Source: Isoetes taiwanensis (Eukaryota; Streptophyta; Lycopodiopsida; Isoetales; Isoetaceae). From it: DNA of 64,000 nucleotides. Made by a program: the position numbers and the translations under genes. Shown here in pieces: positions 33,972 through 43,575 of this stretch. The notes under the pieces are model-generated. The model worked only from the letters and a program-made list of their open reading frames with translations, ran no database searches and had not been told where the DNA came from. The first letter of the stretch is position 1; each line of letters starts with the position of its first letter. The stretch spans positions 6,244,563 through 6,308,562 of the forward strand of contig JAJEKV010000020.1 in the NCBI GenBank assembly GCA_021234155.1, written 5' to 3'.

Positions 33972-36230
33972 CTGGGTTGAATTCGAAGACTTTTAGTTAA
34001 GTAACACTTAAGTTATAGGGTTATACGTAGTTAGCATAAAGCATCATTTTCCAAATTACCAGTAGTTTAGGATTTGGTATTTGCTCGAATAATTCTGGCG
34101 TTTTCTGCTTGTCCACAACAAGCCACCCCCTCGGCTCCTCCACCATTGTGTTTTGCGTTGAATCGCTTGGAGCTTCAAGCATTGCCAGTGCTGCAGATTT
34201 TATAACATCCATTTCAATCTCAGAGGTCTCCTGAAATTTATCTTCTGAGAAGGTTCCCTCAGAGTAATACTCGAAGGCTTGATCCACTTTAGGAGTGACA
34301 CCGATTAGATGTGCCTTCTTTAGCAACTCAATGACTCTGCAGATTTGTGCAAACGATGGCCGATATGTTCCCTTTTCATTAGAGCATGTGTCAAGATACT
34401 TCAAAAGAGATGTAGGAATAATATCAGAAGGGGGTTTGGGGGGAGCACTAGCCACATCCGTATTTGGAGTCTCACAATCACAAGTTGTTGCGGAAGATTT
34501 TCTGAGTATATAGAAACAGGTTTTGGCATAACTAAAGACATCAACTTTTCTACTGTAATGTTCTGGAGTTTGAACCTCTGGTGCCATGTAAGGTGGGGTA
34601 CCCCTCCATCCTGTAGGCATTGTCGTATTGTTGGTGTTGAAATGGGAACTTGCAACTCCAAAATCAGCAACTTTGACATGAAAATACTTGCATCTTGGAC
34701 TGTCACAATTAATCAGCAAGTTATCAGGCTTCAAATCACGGTGAATTATATCATTATCGTGCAAGTAACGCATGGCCCGCGCAACTTGCAGCATGATATC
34801 TAGAGAAAGAGCATATGAGGGTTTGCATTCCTCCACAAATTTTGGAAATGGCTTTAGGCACTCCATGAACATCCGTCCATCCCCCCCTGCCACGTTAGAG
34901 GAGTAAACCACTGGTATAATATTAGGATGCTTTAATTTTGCAAGTGTGCCTACCTCTTTACATTCACCTTTGAACATTTTCATTGCAAGTATAACATGTT
35001 TCCACTTAATTGCAAAAACCTTACCATAACTACCTTCTCCCAAGACAATTCCTGTCTCTATCTCTTCCGTTTGCAAGACTGGATTTCCATCTCCACATGT
35101 CTGATGATCTGAACTAAACCCCTTTGTCAGAAGTTGAACCAACCCCAATTCATGAGCCAGTGGTTTATACTGAACTAAGTCATCTAAAAACTGTAGCTTA
35201 TCCTTTTGAGCATATGAACTAAGCATGACTGGCTTACTCAACATTGATGCCCTGAATTCCTTGAGAAAGTCGTCGACTACATTTTTCGAGAATATTAGGT
35301 CAATGATCAATACACAATGGTCATCCAATTGAGTAATGATCTCTTCAAACTCCTTCTCGGCATCTGATTTAAATAGTCCTGTAAGGAGCCAGTAACGACT
35401 TGTACAGAGTTGCAGTAAGAATTTCCCTCGTTCTAAGACTCCCAATATATGCCTAACAACTTTAAAGAGTTTTTTGTTCGACAGAAAATATTTCTTTGTA
35501 ATATGTTTTAGAATGTCCTGTGCAGCTAGCATCCTTTGAACTAGAAGCAGGCACTGATAGTAGTGTATCTTAAACTGTTCACGGAATAAATGTGATCCTT
35601 CCTCAACAAGCATAGCAATTACTCCTTTTGCCACTTTTGCCCCATCCTCTCTCCCTCTGAATGCAATATAAAGAAGTTATTAGTTAAGCTTCTGCTTCAA
35701 AATTCCTATACGACGTCCCTATTTGATACTTAATACAGTCAAGGGATGAGAAAGCTATTAAAGATTTATGCTTACACGGTGAAGCTTGGCAGGTCGAATT
35801 GAGCGGAGACCTCGTTCCATCGCTCAATGATTTGTTGAGCTTGAGAATTTCCATTGGCTGCTTCCACTTTAAATTGATCAAGCCCTCTCTCATAAAAAAC
35901 TGGAACAAACCTTTTCTTCTGTGTGCTCATCAGCTTAACATACATTTCCATAAGCGCAGGTTTGTGCTCTGAGATAATTGCTAGGTGCAAGTCTGCACTT
36001 TCGCATGTTAATGATGATGATTCAGTGTTGTATTCCTTATATGTGATTGCAAAGTGCCTTTCTTCGTTGAGCCAGCGTTGGAGCCTTTCAACTGCACCGT
36101 CCTTATTGATGCAGGAGATGAAGATGTCATGTTTGTGGTGACACTGATTATGAAGCTCAGGACGAGAAGAATCGTGAGTAACAACATTCACGAGGTTCTG
36201 CCTCTGGAAAAGTAATAGTAGGTTGCTCAT
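31615..36230 (-). CDS. Fusion gene: TIR-like domain - HeLo-like domain - protein kinase - truncated GH5 glucan 1,3-beta-glucosidase-type region
   Basis: Seven exons can be placed on the minus strand: 36230-35776, 35656-34060, 33971-33861, about 33783-33608, 33545-33387, 32129-31969 and 31891 to a stop at 31615. Introns have GT..AG ends. Phases fit: exon 1/2 joins mid-codon to give TVGREDGAKVAKG; exon 2/3 is phase 0 (IPNPKLL|DGTVFILKSV). That junction rebuilds the GWLV..LFDGIPNKDLLDGT signature at the start of plant GH5 glucan 1,3-beta-glucosidase-like proteins, so the kinase exon itself encodes the GH5 N-terminus. This supports one transcript, not two neighbouring genes. Exon 4 has an apparent frameshift near 33715, so the full chain may not be made; without the splice at 34060 the kinase frame ends at 34021. 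Likely role by analogy: an immune receptor-type signalling protein. Confidence 0.7.
32520..33240 (+). repeat. Dispersed repeat, copy 2, inside a GH5 intron
   Basis: Direct-orientation relative of 29620-31012, without its 331-bp insertion and a 300-bp internal block. It enlarges the intron between GH5 exons 5 and 6. Confidence 0.75.
34060..35656 (-). CDS. Exon 2: HeLo/DUF1221-like helical domain plus protein kinase
   Basis: Numbering from the Met at 35634: residues 10-165 are helical and resemble the N-terminal region of plant MLKL-type kinases (HYYQCLLLVQRM, KKLFKVVRHILGVLERGKFLL, CTSRYWLLTGLF). Residues 195-440 are a kinase with GEGSYG (199-204), LAMKMF (Lys 219), HRDLKPDN (298-305), VADFGVA (DFG 324-326) and PYMAPEV (APE 351-353). 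All catalytic residues are present, so it should be an active Ser/Thr-type kinase. Residues 500-525 (RGWLVVDKQKTPELFEQIPNPKLL region) are GH5 N-terminal sequence. The acceptor is TTGCATTCAG|AGGGAG and the donor CTACTG|GTAATT. Confidence 0.85.
35776..36230 (-). CDS. Exon 1: TIR-like domain
   Basis: The exon encodes about 152 residues. After some 33 residues comes HDIFISCINKDGAVERLQRWL, matching TIR box 1 (DVFLSFRGxD) in position. ADLHLAIISEHKPALMEMYVKLM fits the region SxxYxxSxWCLxEL that holds the NADase Glu, although Trp-Cys is absent; KRFVPVFYE matches TIR box 2 (VIPVFYDV). The Glu of ALMEMY may be the catalytic one. It is divergent and could be a non-catalytic TIR fold. The exon ends CCGT|GTAAGC. 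The ATG at 36228-36230 is the first in the frame; the protein starts there by inference. Confidence 0.6.
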
Positions 36231-36369
36231 CTTGAAGCAATACTTAGTAGGGAATGGCTTAGCTTGCCCAGTTCTTTCTCTCTGGTTTTAGAGAACGTAA
36301 CATGAGGTAGAGCGCCATACTCTGGCGGCCATACTCTGGCAGCCGCGCGCGGGAAAAAAATTCCTTACA

Positions 36370-36626
36370 AGGACTCCTCCGTAAATGCAACTTAGGTTGC
36401 ATTCTGCCTTATCCGCCAATAATGCCATCTGGCTAAGTTTCTTTTCCGGAACTACTACTAATCTAACAGCTGCACCTGTTCTTGAAGTTACTCAACATTC
36501 TTGAAGATTTACCTTCGATTCCCACCATCTACCTCTCATTCCGGCGTTTCTACCCCTGATTCTGGAGATTTTACCTCTAATTCCAGAGCTCCAAGGTGCA
36601 GAATGCAACCCAAGTTGCATCCACGT
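36370..36626. mobile_element. MITE-like inverted-repeat element
   Basis: Imperfect inverted repeats of about 32 bp at 36373-36405 (GTAAATGCAACTTAGGTTGC) and 36591-36625 (GAATGCAACCCAAGTTGC..) bound about 250 bp without coding. It sits 130 bp upstream of the fusion gene's first ATG, so it may be part of that gene's promoter region. Confidence 0.5.
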
Positions 36627-36668
36627 TTAAGTTGCACGTAAAAGCAACTTACGTGCAATTCTGCTTCA

Positions 36669-36732
36669 TTCGTGGGCAGGATTGCACGTAAGTTGCACGT
36701 AAAAGCAACTTACGTGCAATCCTGCCCACGAA
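36669..36732. repeat. Perfect 27-bp inverted repeat (hairpin), 10-bp loop
   Basis: Arms 36669-36695 and 36706-36732 are exact reverse complements; the loop is CACGTAAAAG. A third, partial copy of the arm lies at 36633-36655. RNA from here would form a long perfect stem. Confidence 0.9.
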
Positions 36733-37015
36733 GCTAATATTGGTAACATGTGTGTACCAATATTAAATCAAAATCTAGGATCAGCCACACCCACCTACGA
36801 AGGTGAGCTAAACCAATTAGATAAGCTTAACAACTCCTCCGTATGTTGTTATATATAAAAAATATAAATGTAACATGTATGCGTGGATGTAAAGATACTA
36901 TGTCCAATTACAAATTTTATTATACTGCAATAGTTTAATTCAATTATTGTTTGCCAACTATATTCATTACATCTCCATTGCGGTAATTCCTGGCCTTCTA
37001 CCACTAAATATCAAT

Positions 37016-37571
37016 TCATTAGAGGTAATTTGAGATCTCATTTTGTCTCATTAAGGGATGCTTAAAAAGCCACATCAGCTTTTTAAACTGTCCAATAAGA
37101 GAAGAGCTCCAGTGTATTTTATTCCAGTATTATGTGGCGGCAGTAATTAATGCAGTTCTAACTAACTTTTGGAGTGTCATTTTTCTACTATAACTTTTGA
37201 TCAAAAACTCCAATTCGAACACTATTTGTGGCAATGGATTCGTCTCCTCAAGATCTTTCTAATGACAACCCATTGTTATATCTTTTGGGATGTAAATATT
37301 TAAGAAAAGAGTAAAAAACTATATTTTTAAGGTTAACACATATGGCTTTTATTGAAATACATCATAACCATATATCACTTGAAAGATCTTTTCATTCTGC
37401 ATCTAATGCAACAAACGTCGCAACATTTTCATGAGTAGATCAAAAGTTATAGGGAAAAAACGACAGCAATGAAGTTGTTAATGCTGCATTAATTGCAGTT
37501 TGATGTAGAGTACTCATTCTATTGGAGGATTCTTATGGGGACAATAGGAGATCTCAAATTACCTCTAATGA
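37016..37571. mobile_element. MITE with 24-bp perfect terminal inverted repeats (556 bp)
   Basis: The first 24 bases (TCATTAGAGGTAATTTGAGA..) and the last 24 are exact reverse complements, with similarity extending inward. No coding. The superfamily is uncertain because the exact edges, and so the target duplication (possibly TA), are ambiguous. Confidence 0.7.
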
Positions 37572-37655
37572 AAATCTAGAACTCACATCATGAAAGCTCA
37601 TTCTTAATTTATGATATCTAAGATGAGGTTTGTGTGTGTCATTGTTTTCTACATA

Positions 37656-37733
37656 TAGAATAGAATAGATTTTTTAACATCCACGGAGACCAATAGGCCA
37701 TGGGACTTATACAATGGGCTAGAACAACCCAAT
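37656..37733 (-). repeat. LINE 3'-end fragment, inverted
   Basis: Begins with the (GAATA)n complement of the LINE tail and continues through the complement of the LINE 3' UTR (ATCCACGGAGACCAATAGGCCATGGGA). Third copy of this 3' end in the window. Confidence 0.82.
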
Positions 37734-38794
37734 CACCAAACATAATGGAAACATTACAAAGCTTGGCCAAAACCCAGATGAAACTATGACTTGACCCTTA
37801 GGCCAGACAGACAATCAAGTCAAGTTTTTCGTACCATCACAAAATGCAAGAACAAATAGAAACAACATAAAGGAACATGGATTAAAAGCTAGATGTTGAA
37901 ATAAACATGTTAGAGATAGTCATTTAGGTCACATGCAACTAAACACATAAACAACTAAAGAAAGTACCTTGAGACTATAAACCATCCAATTAGATTAAGA
38001 TTATGTCTTAATTTTGGGACAAATTCTATATTGCATGGTTTTAGTAGCATATTCAATTCATGCATTTCACCTCGAAAAAATAAAAATGTTATATTGTATT
38101 ATTTGGAGTAGCACAATAACATACAAATATGATCAAGAAAATTTACATGATTATTCACGCAATAATATCATAGCCTTCTTCCTTACATCTAGAGGTATTG
38201 TAACTCTCACATTTTTACCTGCAATAGTTTTTGGAGTCCGTGAGTATAGTATACACTTTCAAAGTCTAACCAAAGATCGGGATCACTAGGATTTCTCCCT
38301 TCCTTCTTTGTCCAACAAACTAAATGTCTTTTCATATCCAACAAATATATTAATTAATTGATGCACTGGACACCACCATTCCAGGCGCACCTTATTGAAG
38401 TTCATACTACCTTCTTTTTCATATGTGTCTGAGATGATGTATCCCAATCACACTGGATAGGTCTCTAAATCTGTTGGTTTTATTATCACGAATTGGTGGC
38501 ACCAAGTCAGTAGAAGGTCATAAGGTTCCAAACCTAGATAGTTTGGCCTATCTTTCTTAGAACCAACATATTGTTTGTTAGAAGGAGGAGGAGCAAATGC
38601 CTTACGAGTGCTACTAACCGTGTCATCGACATCCTCAACGCCTGCTAAGGTTCTCCACCTACTTTTAGGCATAGAGGTTCGATATTCCCTCAAAACCTTA
38701 GGCGAAATCGTATTTCATATTTCAAAATCATAGGCGCCTCTAATCATAAATGACTATAAACAAAATGAGAGGCGCCTTCGGTCGTAGGATTGAC
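37734..38794. other. Intergenic DNA
   Basis: A minus-strand 81-codon ORF at 38448-38693 (with SRWRTLAGVEDVDDTVSSTR) is not recognised and could be a small exon or chance. Nothing else is supported. Confidence 0.35.
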
Positions 38795-39341
38795 GAATCC
38801 GACGACTGTGGTAGTCCAGGGTGCACCTCAGACAGAAGTAGACAATATGAGAGATAAGAGATCATATAGGATCATGCATGATAGGAAAGCACCTCTAGAC
38901 TATGGCCATTACGAGGAAGAAGTCATCCTCCATGCCAAGGGTAACGAAATGTGTAGGCATTAGAAATCATATCAGGCATGATAGGACGCTTGTCTCCATG
39001 GCCACGATGGAGGAAGCATCCTCTTCCTACACTGGGACATAATGCTTGCATTCATTTAGTTAATTAATTGTAATTAAATGGGTGGTTCCCTAATAACCAT
39101 CTTCACATAAAATAAATATGCCAACGCAGTGTGAACCTACAGGCCAATAGAACGACAAAACGGCAGGAGGGTTGCACTGCGAGCACTTGTAACGCATAGG
39201 CTGGCACAACATTCTACAAGCATTAGAAACTATATTAGGCATGATAGGACGCTTGTCTCCACAGCCACGATGGAAGGAACATCCTCTTCCTATGCCTGGA
39301 CACAATGCTTGCATTCATTTAGTTAAATGATTATAATTAAA
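38795..39341 (+). repeat. Ty3/gypsy 3' internal untranslated fragment with internal duplication
   Basis: Nearly identical to 61195-61605. After 39223 the sequence jumps back and repeats the block from about 38958 (ATTAGAAA..ATATTAGGCATGATAGGACGCTTG), so part of it is present twice. It is cut at 39341 by a Helitron end, after AATTAAA where the family normally continues TGGGTGGTT. Confidence 0.8.
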
Positions 39342-39370
39342 CTAGAAACGTGTGCCCGCCGATGCCGGGC
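39342..39370 (-). mobile_element. Helitron 3' terminus, minus orientation
   Basis: On the minus strand: hairpin GCCCGGC-ATC-GGCGGGC (one mismatch, 39354-39370), ACACGTTT, CTAG (39342-39345), then T. It equals the 27799-27827 end including upstream ATGACTAAT. It is inserted in gypsy sequence at an A|T site. Confidence 0.75.
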
Positions 39371-39542
39371 ATTAGTCATGGACGTATGAGGGCATTGATG
39401 TGCGTTAGTTGTGGTTGTGTAGGTGGAAATAGACACATATAGATACGGAACAAACATTACCTTTCTTAAGTGTACACATAATATGAAGTTCAAACAAAAT
39501 GTTAAACAAATATACTGGTTCTATACGCAAATGACGTCAATC

Positions 39543-39945
39543 TCAATGGATCCACATCATGAAGAACCTGTCCCAAAGAACTCTAGGAACGTCCGTCGGC
39601 TCGATGTGAAGCTCAGTTGTGAAGCCGATAGGTATAGAAGCTCCTCCCGTCGTGCCTATGGTGGCGAACATGAACGTGTAAACATGCTCTGATACCATGT
39701 CCCACACGCGCGACTCAGGTGTACTAACAACAATGTTATGCTTTGTTAGGAAGTCAGGAAGCTCGTAATCACCAACTGCGTCATGTGGAATAGATGCCCA
39801 AACCTTGAACCGTCTCCCATCACAAACACCAATGTGTGTGATGCCTCCTGGCGTGAAGCAAGTTCCCCTGCATGTATACTTGGAGGGGAACTTTTTTGAC
39901 TCCAACATAGCAACACGCCAGCGTGTGTTATCAACGATCGCATAA
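39543..39945 (-). CDS. Unrecognised ORF in the Helitron body
   Basis: The minus-strand frame is open for about 133 codons, from YAIVDNTRWRVAMLESKK at 39950 through TPGGITHIGVCDGRRFKVW and FATIGTTGGASIPIGF to a stop at 39543. Composition is protein-like and rich in probable beta-strands, unlike the chance ORFs around it. It lies just inside a Helitron 3' end, so it may be a captured fragment. I cannot name a family; a capsid-like or other beta-sandwich fold is only a guess. Confidence 0.35.
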
Positions 39946-39972
39946 CTCCCTACAATAATAAGACATCATGTA

Positions 39973-40000
39973 AACGGGTGCCCGGCGTTGCCGGGCTAAT
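39973..40000 (-). mobile_element. Second Helitron-type hairpin, minus orientation, CTAG lost
   Basis: The hairpin GCCCGGC-AAC-GCCGGGC (39980-39996) and the following ACCCGTTT match the 24222 end, but the next bases on the minus strand are ACATG instead of ACTAG. This is a decayed or displaced terminus. Confidence 0.5.
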
Positions 40001-41806
40001 GTCTTCTATGTGTTTTTACTCGGAAAACTTAAATCTTTCTACAGACATGTGTTTTTTCTACAGACTTAAATCTTCCAAGTTGAGGGGCACATTACTCAAC
40101 AAACTTAAATCTTCCAAGTTGAGGGGCAATGGTAAGCAATAGCATAGCAACTTTATATCAATCTTCTAGGATTCATATCACCATGTCAAATTTGAAGGCC
40201 ATATAGCAGTAAATAGAAGAATCTAGCACATATGTATAAGCAACTTCGACACAATAAAAGGGGGAAAAAAAGAAAGAAAAAAAAAAGAGATGCCATTACA
40301 AACATGCTAGATTACAAAATTGATGCATTACTAAGTTTGCATAATGAATTTGATAAGGTATGATGATGCCCTCAAATAGCCATTGGCATCTCTAAATACC
40401 TATTCACAACATTTTAAATGCCAACTCGATTAATTCTTTCTTCAGTGCATGGTGCTCATGGCACCTCCCAAAAAAATACCCAAGTATGCATATCCACTGT
40501 GATGACACATGAACCGTAACTCATTATAAACCCATTCTGATACTTTTGTGATGACACATGAACCGTAAGCTCATTATAAACCCTTCCAAAACTGATTTTC
40601 TCCTTTTCAACAAACCATGATGCATGATGTTGTAGAAAGAAAAAATGGATGGTGTAGCCCTTTGGAAGCTAAGAATGAAGGGCGAAACGCACACATCTCA
40701 GAGATAAGCACTCATGCACAATTTACTTGGAGCAAAGATGTGCCTATAATGTTGAGAAAATATATATAGTATTTCACTGTAATCCTTGACTTGATGTTTA
40801 AGCCTGACTTAGCACCATGAGTAATTTGTCAAAGACAACTAAATGCAAGTATCATTACTCAATTTTTTCTTAAGCCTTGGACGTGTGGCACATTTGAACA
40901 GTTAACAATATATGGTCAGAAGAAGAATATTTTGATAAATTTTCCATTCTATTCAATGCATGTAGCCATTAAATACAAACCACACAACCAAAGAATAGAC
41001 AAAAAGAAAAACTTCTCAAAGTATTCTTCTATTCTTAGCAAAGAGAACATATACACATGTAAGGCATCTCCTTATCTACTTATAAAGGATAAGAACTGGT
41101 TAGAGTAAATGTCTCTACCACTTCCAAAACTGTTTGCCAATATGCATGTACTAATTCAAACGTTGGCTTGCACAACAAACATAAGAACCACTTTGTTATA
41201 CGTCAATTACAGTCAAATCTTAGTCATTCATCTTGAATATAGGTACAAAAGACCAAAAAATCTGCTTAATATATTGCAGCAAAAGGCATGCCATAGAACT
41301 TAGAAATACCTCTAACAAACAAAAAGATTGAATTTCTACCTTTATTTTCTGAATGTGCAGCCTAAACATAATAGGTGGCTTACAATATGGACATGCAGCT
41401 ACAGAAAATACTTAGGAGTTGGATCATTGTTTACTGTATATGGTTTTGATCAGCATTGGCACAACACAACATGTCTTACCTTTAAGCACATAACTATATT
41501 TTCTTACTTGTACCTAAATCCTTGTGAGCATTAGCATCCAACTTGGCAATCACAATGTCTTCTTCTAGCTTATAAGCTGCTGCAAGCTGCTCATAAACCT
41601 GACAACAGATCATGACTTATCAATTACATGGGCATCCAACATAACACACAAAGTAATCCAAGAAATGTTCAAACCTCCCATTGATTAAATGTTATGACTA
41701 CAAAGGAGATAGGTAATTAGAAACATTCAAACTTAATTATTATGCATTACCTTTTTTCTGTAACTCGGGAGTAAGTTCACACTTTGTTCCAAAGGCAGTC
41801 TGACGG
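40001..41806. other. Intergenic DNA with small tandem duplications
   Basis: GATGACACATGAACCGTAA..CTCATTATAAACCC occurs twice (about 40500 and 40549), and ACTTAAATCTTCCAAGTTGA twice (about 40064 and 40102). No gene is supported in this AT-rich stretch. Confidence 0.45.
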
Positions 41807-43575
41807 GTGGTCTTGAGAATCGAAGGCAGAATTAGCAATCCAACAAATTGGGTAACTCTAAACGCAAAGGCACACATGCCATTCTCAAAGTGCAACACTT
41901 GCATTCAACTCAAGGATACACTTGCATCAACTGCAATAGAGAAAGAAAGAATGGCAATTAGGGAGCAATTTGCAGATCACCAAAGGGACCAAATATCATG
42001 TAGACAGTTGTATTGGCAGTGGAGAACATTTTCTGAGATGCAGCCGGACAAATTTTTGTGTATAATTCATGATAAGATGGACCAACACAAGACTTTCTTG
42101 CCAAAGCTAGATCCTTTACCCAAGCGTTGTCAAAACGCTTTTCAGATGAAAGTAAGTCTGGCGGGTGTCTTAACACATGGTCATGGAACTGGAACATATG
42201 GTCATTTTGTGCTTGATCTATGGAGGGATAATCCAAACTTCCATGTGAGCTCTATTTTCAAGTGCTTGAGAACACTAGAGAAAGGATCGATAGAAGGGAG
42301 GAGGTATTCCCATTCAGCACCCATTTTTGAGGCTTTGATGGATGATCAACCGCTTTGTTACCAAAGGCAAATAAAAAAGCTCACATCCAAGGTGTCTAGT
42401 GAATCAAGGAGGACTTGGGATGATTTCCCCTTACTTGAGAAACCACTGCCTGAGGAGCTATGTGTTCAATTGGACAATTGTTGGAAAGAAAACAAGAATA
42501 GATGGATGTTTGGGGCAATGTCATACTTGACAGCAGTGGGAGTATTCAAAGTTGTGAAAGTGGGATTCATGATGGTTGGGCATACGCATGATGATATAGA
42601 TGGATTCTTTGGAACTTTCTCCACCAAGCTCAAGAGAGAAAACGTGACTAGTCTCCCTGAACTAATGGATGTGTTTGAGAGCTGCATTGACCCCAACCCA
42701 ATGGCTTTCTTGATGGATGAGGTTGCAGATTGGAAATCATTTGTAGAGGGATACTTGCTAGATGGTAAGGACCGGTTGACCGGGACACACAAAGCCACTT
42801 CAGTTCAAGTTTTGGGTTAGGGATGGAATACCAATCATGCAATATAAGTGGAGACCAGGTGACAAGTTGTGGATGCATGTACAAGGAATCGAAGTTGTGG
42901 CAAAGGGGTCTTTCTTTGGTGAAGTTCTCATTCCTAAAGGGCAGCCAAAACCACTACCTCCCCTTCAAGACTGCCAAAGACTCTAGCCAACTAGTGAAGG
43001 GCATCAAGGATTACATAACGCGACTTTGGGATGATGTTCGAAATGGAAAGCACACCTCCACTCTTAAGAAAAATCAAATGGACTCCCTAATCAAGTACTG
43101 GGAGAAAGTTGTGACATGCTTAGAAACTGAACAACCATGTGGGAGGGAGCTAAGAGACGGGTTCTTGCCAGAGTCAAGATGGGAGGGTTCTCAAGGAGCA
43201 AGCACGTCTAAGAATGTTCACTTGGGTCCTAACAAGGGTTCCAAGTGGTTTGTGGGAAGTAAGGCCTCAAAGCCGAAGTGGTTTGATCTTCCTGAGTGGG
43301 ATCCCTTTGAGGACATCAAGGAAGGATACTTTGTGCTAGTAAGGCCTGATGATGAGGACTGTCCAATATGGTTAGGGGTGGCACTCTCTGATGTAACCAC
43401 CACTATGCCTGATGGAGAGGAGTTGTGTCCTGGATTCCAAATTCAATATTGGGAGCCCATTGGGAGACATAAGAAGGGCAACTTGAAGGAGCAATACACT
43501 GACTGCTGGGAGAAGAAGTGGAGGGCAAATCATGCTGATCCTCAAAGGAGGGAATTGGTAGAGTGTGTGGTATAG
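41807..43575 (+). pseudogene. DUF7869-domain gene with frame breaks
   Basis: The first frame (to 42820) carries the DUF7869 pattern: PFSKCNTCIQLKD, CIIHDKMDQHKTFLP, HGHGTGTYGHF, LCVQLDNCWKENKNRWMFG, VGFMMVGHTHDDIDGFFGTF. The family is found in plants and invertebrates, often in many copies; the fold resembles DDE-type nucleases and a transposon origin is suspected. After 42800 the coding passes through a second frame (FKFWVRDGIPIMQYKW) and then into the frame ending at 43575, whose C-terminus (DIKEGYFVLVRPDDEDCPIWLGVALSD) looks like a BAH-like module. At least two frame breaks mean this copy cannot give a full protein, unless the breaks are sequence errors. Confidence 0.72.

Noticed and set aside
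34021-34059. Stop codon at 34021 as the true end of the kinase gene
   Set aside because: The last 12 residues before it are intronic-looking, and splicing at 34060 restores the conserved GH5 sequence; the unspliced end is kept as a possible alternative form.
39543-39945. Endogenous viral capsid fragment
   Set aside because: Only a vague beta-rich look supports it; no motif could be named, so it is listed as unrecognised.
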